From DATGKD01 sp035294855 (GTDB lineage: Bacteria; Actinomycetota; Acidimicrobiia; Acidimicrobiales; UBA8190), in the NCBI GenBank assembly GCA_035294855.1, contig DATGKD010000208.1, positions 1 through 8,972 of the forward strand: DNA of 8,972 bases. Reading direction: 5' to 3'. Within the stretch, counting starts at the first letter, position 1, and each line of letters starts with the position of its first letter. The notes below the pieces were generated by a model. The model saw nothing but the letters and a program-made list of their open reading frames with translations. It was not told the origin of the DNA and did no database searches. A program made the position numbers and the translations under genes. Shown here piece after piece: positions 5,927 through 8,972 of this stretch.

Positions 5927-7369
5927 ATGGAGCGCCTGAGCGGCCTCGACGCCGCCTTCCTCGCCATGGAGACGCCCACCATGCACCTCCACATGGCAGG
6001 CGTGATGGTTCTCGACCCACGCGCGTCGGGGCGGGACGACGTGTCGCAATCACCTTTCGAAAAGATGCGGGCTGTCGTCGAAGAGCGCATCCACCTCGTC
6101 CCGCTCTTGCGGCGACGGGTGGCGCGTGTGCCCTTCGGCTTGCACCATCCCGTCTGGGTGGACGACGCCCGTTTCGACCTCGACTACCACCTGCGCCGGT
6201 CCAGCCTTCCTTCCCCCGGGGGTCCCGGTGACCTGGCTCGCTTCGTCGCCGACGTCGTCGGGCGCCCACTCGACGCCGACCGGCCCCTGTGGGAGATCCA
6301 CGTCGTCGAAGGTCTCGAATCCGGTCATGTGGCGGTGGTCCCCAAGGTGCACCACGCGCTGTTCGACGGGACGGCCGGCACCGAGGTCATGGCGTCGTTC
6401 ATGGACCTCGGACCGGTTCCGCACGCCGTGACGTCACCGAGCCGTCCGTGGCGCCCCGAGCCGCAGCCCACCGAGGCGGAACTCCTGGGTTGGGCGATGT
6501 CGTCGATGCTGCGCCAACCCGAGCGGGCATTCGGCTCCGTTTGGCGCACCTTCTCGGCGGCTCGGGATCTGGCCGAGCGCAATCGGCGACTACGCGAAGA
6601 AGACGAGCTCCAGCCGCCGCCGGCCCCGTTCCGAGCCCCACGGACGTCTCTGAACGGCGCCATTTCCCCCCACCGACGCGTGGCATTCGCTCAAGTGAGT
6701 CTGGACGACGTGCGCGCCGTGCGGACCGTGTTCGGAGGGACCGTGAACGACGTCGTCCTTGCGGCGGTGGCGGGGGCGTTGCGTCGTCTCCTGCGAGAAC
6801 GTGGCGAGCGGCTCGACGCTTCGCTCGTGGCGCTGGTACCGGTGTCCCAGCGCTCCCGCCCCGACGCGGGCGCGCACGGGAACAAGGTGTCCGCCATGCT
6901 CGTCTCGATTGCCACCGCGATTTCCGACCCCGTCGAGCGCCTGACGACGGTCGCCGCCGGGAGCCGCCTTGCCAAGGGACAAGCCGGCGTCCTCTCCGAA
7001 GACCTTGTCCGTGGATGGGCACAGCTGGCGTTCCCCGCGCTGTCGACACGAGTCGCTCGTCTCGCGGGCAATCTGCGAGCGTTCGATCACCTGCCCCCTC
7101 TCTTCAACGTGGTGGTGTCCAACGTCGTGGGACCGGACGTGGGCTTGTGGTGCGCGGGCTCGAAGCTCGTCGCCTGGTACCCGATCGGGCCCATCATCGA
7201 AGGCGTCGGCCTCAACGTGACGGTGGCGAGCTATGCGAGCACGCTCTACGCCGGCATCCTCGCCTGTCGCGAACTCGTTCCCGAGGTGGAGAGACTGGCC
7301 AGCCACCTGGGCGACGCGTTCGATGAGCTCGTCAAGGCCGCCGCTCGCAATGGTGGCCTGTGGGGATGA
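5927..7369 (+). CDS. WS/DGAT family wax ester synthase/diacylglycerol O-acyltransferase
   Basis: This enzyme joins an acyl-CoA to diacylglycerol or a fatty alcohol, making storage triacylglycerol or wax ester at the membrane and lipid-body surface. It has 480 residues, typical for the family. The canonical opening ERLSGLDAAFLAMETPTMHLH is complete. PLWEIHVVEG lies at 120-129, and the active-site motif HHALFDG at 142-148 fits HHxxxDG. PRTSLNG is at about 238-244, TVNDVVLA at 272-279 (Asn274, Asp275), and NVVVSNVVGP at 394-403. ATG 5927 was taken because family members begin M-x-RLSGLD; an adjacent GTG at 5924 would add one residue. The G-rich run before it lies too close to be a good ribosome binding site. 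It shares no operon with the minus-strand acyl-CoA ligase, but that ligase could supply its substrate. Whether it makes wax esters or triacylglycerol cannot be decided here. Confidence 0.95.
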   Translation: MERLSGLDAAFLAMETPTMHLHMAGVMVLDPRASGRDDVSQSPFEKMRAVVEERIHLVPLLRRRVARVPFGLHHPVWVDDARFDLDYHLRRSSLPSPGGPGDLARFVADVVGRPLDADRPLWEIHVVEGLESGHVAVVPKVHHALFDGTAGTEVMASFMDLGPVPHAVTSPSRPWRPEPQPTEAELLGWAMSSMLRQPERAFGSVWRTFSAARDLAERNRRLREEDELQPPPAPFRAPRTSLNGAISPHRRVAFAQVSLDDVRAVRTVFGGTVNDVVLAAVAGALRRLLRERGERLDASLVALVPVSQRSRPDAGAHGNKVSAMLVSIATAISDPVERLTTVAAGSRLAKGQAGVLSEDLVRGWAQLAFPALSTRVARLAGNLRAFDHLPPLFNVVVSNVVGPDVGLWCAGSKLVAWYPIGPIIEGVGLNVTVASYASTLYAGILACRELVPEVERLASHLGDAFDELVKAAARNGGLWG

Positions 7370-7434
7370 CCTGCGGGCAGGCACAGGGCACCGTGGAGCC
7401 GAAGATCCGGCTCGGGATCACACCCAGGCGTTGC

Positions 7435-7440
7435 TAGGAT
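7435..7440 (+). promoter_or_regulatory. Putative -10 element of the tRNA-Gly gene
   Basis: TAGGAT (four or five of six to consensus) ends 13 bases before the 5' end of the tRNA, leaving room for a short leader removed by RNase P. No good -35 hexamer is seen at the expected distance. Confidence 0.4.
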
Positions 7441-7453
7441 GAGCGGTGAACAG

Positions 7454-7526
7454 GCGGACGTGGCTCAGTTGGTAGAGCATCACCTTGCCAAGGTGAGGGT
7501 CGCGGGTTCGAATCCCGTCGTCCGCT
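7454..7526 (+). tRNA. tRNA-Gly (anticodon GCC)
   Basis: This is a 73-base cloverleaf decoding GGC and GGU. Acceptor arms GCGGACG (7454-7460) and CGTCCGC (7519-7525) pair fully. The D-arm contains GGTAGAG. The anticodon stem TCACC/GGTGA encloses the loop TTGCCAA with anticodon GCC. The T-arm is GCGGG/CCCGT (one G-U pair) around TTCGAAT. The discriminator base is T, as expected for glycine. CCA is not encoded, as is usual in actinobacteria, so it must be added after transcription. Confidence 0.97.
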
Positions 7527-7555
7527 CTCCGCGAAATCCCTGGTAGACCGGTAGA

Positions 7556-7580
7556 TCGAGGGCTCCGAAGGGGCCCTCGA
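7556..7580 (+). terminator. Perfect GC-rich hairpin after tRNA-Gly, probable I-shaped terminator
   Basis: An 11-base-pair stem with no bulges (two T-G-type pairings at most, arms TCGAGGGCTCC and GGGGCCCTCGA) closes a three-base GAA loop. It begins 30 bases after the tRNA. No T-tract follows on either strand. Actinobacteria often terminate at such tail-less hairpins, so termination of the tRNA transcript is the best reading. Confidence 0.6.
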
Positions 7581-7598
7581 AACGCGTCCAAACCAGCT

Positions 7599-7620
7599 CC
7601 ATCGCGCGGCCATCGCGCGG
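7599..7620 (+). repeat. Two tandem copies of an 11-base unit
   Basis: CCATCGCGCGG occurs twice in direct contact (7599-7609 and 7610-7620). The stretch lies between the hairpin and the next gene. It may be a slippage duplication; no function is evident. Confidence 0.6.
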
Positions 7621-7650
7621 CCGGTCGACGTCGCGAGCTGGACGAACGGT

Positions 7651-7656
7651 GGGAGG
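7651..7656 (+). promoter_or_regulatory. Shine-Dalgarno site of the small membrane protein gene
   Basis: GGGAGG lies eight bases before the GTG at 7665. It fixes the start and argues that this short reading frame is real. Confidence 0.75.
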
Positions 7657-7664
7657 ATCGGTAC

Positions 7665-7988
7665 GTGGCGGATGCGCTGTTGGACGAGCGGTTCATGCAA
7701 CCGAGCGGCGAGGAGCTCGCGGACGACGACCTGACCGACGACGAGCTTTGCCGGCTGGCGCTCGCCGCCGACCCCGACCAGTCCCTCGCCCCCGACGCCG
7801 TGCCCGTCGACGTCTACCTGGGGCTAGCGCCGCCCGGACAGAACCTGCCCGTCTGGTACATGGCGCCGGTAAGGGCGCGATCCGCCGGGCGTCTCAGGAG
7901 GATTGTGATCTTGGCGGTGGTGGGCGCGTTCGTGGTCATCGAGGCGTTCGGGCTCTGCAGTTCGTACGGTCAGTGGCCGTTTCACTGA
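7665..7988 (+). CDS. Hypothetical small protein with one C-terminal membrane segment
   Basis: This encodes 107 residues of no family I recognise. Residues 1-30 are strongly acidic (EELADDDLTDDEL), 40-66 are rich in Pro, Ala and Leu, and 69-79 are basic (RARSAGRLRR). A hydrophobic stretch at about 80-97 (IVILAVVGAFVVIEAFGL) should span the membrane. The positive charges just before it predict an acidic N-terminal domain in the cytoplasm and a ten-residue tail outside. There is no signal peptide. The start is the GTG at 7665 with GGGAGG eight bases upstream. It follows tRNA-Gly and its hairpin and stands alone, facing the convergent gene at 8109. Function unknown; a regulatory or scaffold role is only a guess. 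Confidence 0.75.
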   Translation: MADALLDERFMQPSGEELADDDLTDDELCRLALAADPDQSLAPDAVPVDVYLGLAPPGQNLPVWYMAPVRARSAGRLRRIVILAVVGAFVVIEAFGLCSSYGQWPFH

Positions 7989-8108
7989 CCACGTTGATCC
8001 GCTTCACAACATTGACGACGTTCTGGCCGAGCACTGAAAGGCAGCGGTCGAGGTGACTAGGCCCAGGACGTCGCGGTGTGTGCAAGCCGTATCTGCACAT
8101 TCCGGGTG
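7989..8108. other. Convergent intergenic gap with a small inverted repeat
   Basis: This 120-base gap lies between the ends of two converging genes. The only structure seen is TGTGCA (8079-8084) and TGCACA (8094-8099), a six-base-pair inverted repeat with a nine-base loop, 10 bases from the stop of the minus-strand gene. It could be a weak terminator for that gene, though no T-run follows. Confidence 0.35.
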
Positions 8109-8714
8109 TCAAGTGGCGGGGCGGCCCGAGGCGAGGAGCAGTGCCGACCAACGATTATCCGCTTGGAGCGCCCGGTTCTTGTCGAGCATCCACAGACTCT
8201 GCGAGTCCAGCAGCCACTCGCACAGGTCCAATGATGGCTGAAAGGCTTCGCCGAGGCCGCTCATTATGTCGTAGGCGTGCACGAGAAGTTCGTAGGTGCC
8301 TCGTTGCGCCCAGTCACTCGCGTTGAGTTGGAGCAGGCCGTCGCCCGCATAGGTCCCTTCTGGAGTCGTCCGAAGGACCGCGGAGAATAAGCGTCCGACG
8401 CCTCGCAGGCCTTTTAGGAGGTCATTGTTGGTCGCATCTGGCAGGGCATGCAACTCCGCAAAGGGCAGAAAACCGTCCTCGGATCGCGCGGAAAGCTGCA
8501 GCGCGTACGAGAAGATGCAGTCGACGAGATGGTCGGCCGTCTGCCAACAACTCCAATCCAGCGTCCCGGCTAGACAGGACCAGTCTCGATCAACAACCCT
8601 AGACAGCCGGTCATCGACCAACGAGAACGCACGATCAAAACAATCGGCGGGGTTGCCCTCGCTGCGGTCAGGCATACCGCTCGGCATATCTACACGTTCC
8701 GGATGGTTGGTCAT
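8109..8714 (-). CDS. DinB/maleylpyruvate-isomerase-fold metal-binding protein
   Basis: This 201-residue protein looks like the mycothiol-dependent maleylpyruvate isomerase N-terminal/DinB superfamily, a four-helix bundle that binds a divalent metal. The expected ligands are visible: His62 in TADHLVD, and Glu142 and His146 in the E-xxx-H motif YELLVHAYDI. The run NASDWAQRGTYELLVHAYD and the ending LLLASGRP fit family members. Members are often thiol-dependent transferases or isomerases in actinobacteria, which use mycothiol; the substrate here is unknown. The protein is rich in Trp and Cys. The ATG at 8714 overlaps the stop of the GNAT gene (ATGA), so translation is probably coupled, and no ribosome binding site is seen. 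In-frame ATGs at 8687 and 8675 are alternative starts. Base composition is more AT-rich than in the rest of the window. Confidence 0.75.
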   Translation of the reverse strand: MTNHPERVDMPSGMPDRSEGNPADCFDRAFSLVDDRLSRVVDRDWSCLAGTLDWSCWQTADHLVDCIFSYALQLSARSEDGFLPFAELHALPDATNNDLLKGLRGVGRLFSAVLRTTPEGTYAGDGLLQLNASDWAQRGTYELLVHAYDIMSGLGEAFQPSLDLCEWLLDSQSLWMLDKNRALQADNRWSALLLASGRPAT

Positions 8715-8972
8715 TTCGGCTTGCGGGTGCGAGCGAGCCAGTCTCGCCGGTCGATCTCGTAGAGCAGGCCGCGCAGTTCGCTTCGGCGCTCGTCGGCGGG
8801 AATGATCACCTCACGCATGAGCTTCATGCCGAGCCGTTCGGCCACACGAGCAGAGGGGGGGTTGTCGGACTGAGGCACGGAACAGACCCGCTCCAGGCCC
8901 AACGCTGTGAACCCTTCATCCAGTGCAGCCGTCGCGCCTTCGGTTGCATAGCCGTGTCCCCATGCGGTCGGA
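8711..8972 (-). CDS. GNAT family N-acetyltransferase, C-terminal part (runs off right edge)
   Basis: The C-terminal 86 residues of a RimJ/RimL-type GNAT acetyltransferase are visible. These enzymes move an acetyl group from acetyl-CoA to an amine such as a protein N-terminus or small molecule. The run AWGHGYATEGATAALDEGF carries the acetyl-CoA pyrophosphate-binding turn (HGYATEG in place of the common RGYATEA). It is followed by LGLERVCSVPQSDNPPSARVAERLGM, the conserved Asn/Ser helix that ends the fold, then ELRGLLYEIDRRDW. The frame is open to the window edge, so the start and N-terminal substrate-binding part are missing. A TTG at 8902 could look like a start but lies inside the conserved domain. 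The stop overlaps the next gene by ATGA. Substrate unknown. Confidence 0.88.
   Translation of the reverse strand, partial: PTAWGHGYATEGATAALDEGFTALGLERVCSVPQSDNPPSARVAERLGMKLMREVIIPADERRSELRGLLYEIDRRDWLARTRKPK

Noticed and set aside
7454..7526. tRNA-Gly as an integration site for a mobile element
   Set aside because: I found no second copy of the tRNA 3' end and no integrase in the window.
7418..7700. Minus-strand reading frames containing DGIRTRDPHLGKVMLYQLS and a similar run in a second frame
   Set aside because: These are the well-known false proteins produced by reading across a tRNA gene on the opposite strand; the tRNA-Gly at 7454-7526 explains them.
7649..8056. A plus-strand frame of 135 codons overlapping the small membrane protein
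   Set aside because: It is Arg-rich with no domain, and the ribosome binding site GGGAGG at 7651-7656 lies inside it and serves the GTG at 7665.
1..8972. CRISPR arrays, toxin-antitoxin pairs, phage-defence genes or insertion sequences
   Set aside because: No spaced repeat series, transposase, nuclease-defence motif or terminal inverted repeats were seen on either strand.

Overview
The window is GC-rich (about 73% in a 60-base stretch counted by hand at 6181-6240) and uses many GTG starts. It carries a WS/DGAT wax ester/triacylglycerol synthase, an actinobacterial-type oligoribonuclease and ABC-2-type ATPase, and two genes that look leaderless. All of this points to an Actinomycetota chromosome. 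An uncultured Acidimicrobiia-like lineage would fit, but that rank is inference.

Layout. Positions 1-5324 form a minus-strand gene train, read right to left: oligoribonuclease (orn), an aldo/keto reductase, a fatty-acid-CoA ligase (AMP-binding), an SDR oxidoreductase, a protein with one degenerate cyclic-nucleotide-binding-like domain, and the start of an ABC transporter ATPase that runs off the left edge. Gaps are 11, about 37, 1, about 75 and -4 bases, so most of these genes could share a transcript. The 88-base gap 5325-5412 separates orn from the divergent plus-strand dUTPase gene (dut). On both strands the GTG start lies exactly 7 bases after a TANNNT hexamer, suggesting two leaderless transcripts fired back to back. 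Downstream on plus come the WS/DGAT acyltransferase (5927-7369), tRNA-Gly(GCC) (7454-7526), a perfect hairpin, and a 107-residue one-pass membrane protein with a strong ribosome binding site. The right end (8109-8972, minus) holds a DinB/maleylpyruvate-isomerase-fold protein and a GNAT acetyltransferase overlapping by ATGA. This part is clearly poorer in GC than the rest (52-60% in two hand-counted 60-base stretches) and may have arrived separately.

How the genes fit together. The acyl-CoA ligase and SDR are typical of fatty acid or lipid-like substrate use, and the nearby WS/DGAT could consume acyl-CoA for storage lipid. Orn and Dut are nucleotide housekeeping enzymes (nanoRNA/pGpG degradation and dUTP removal). 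The CNBD-like protein is translationally coupled to the ABC ATPase.

I found no convincing undescribed multi-gene system. The window is mostly ordinary actinobacterial chromosome; the best leads are the mirrored leaderless promoters, the degenerate CNBD/ABC pair, and the compositional break at the right end.
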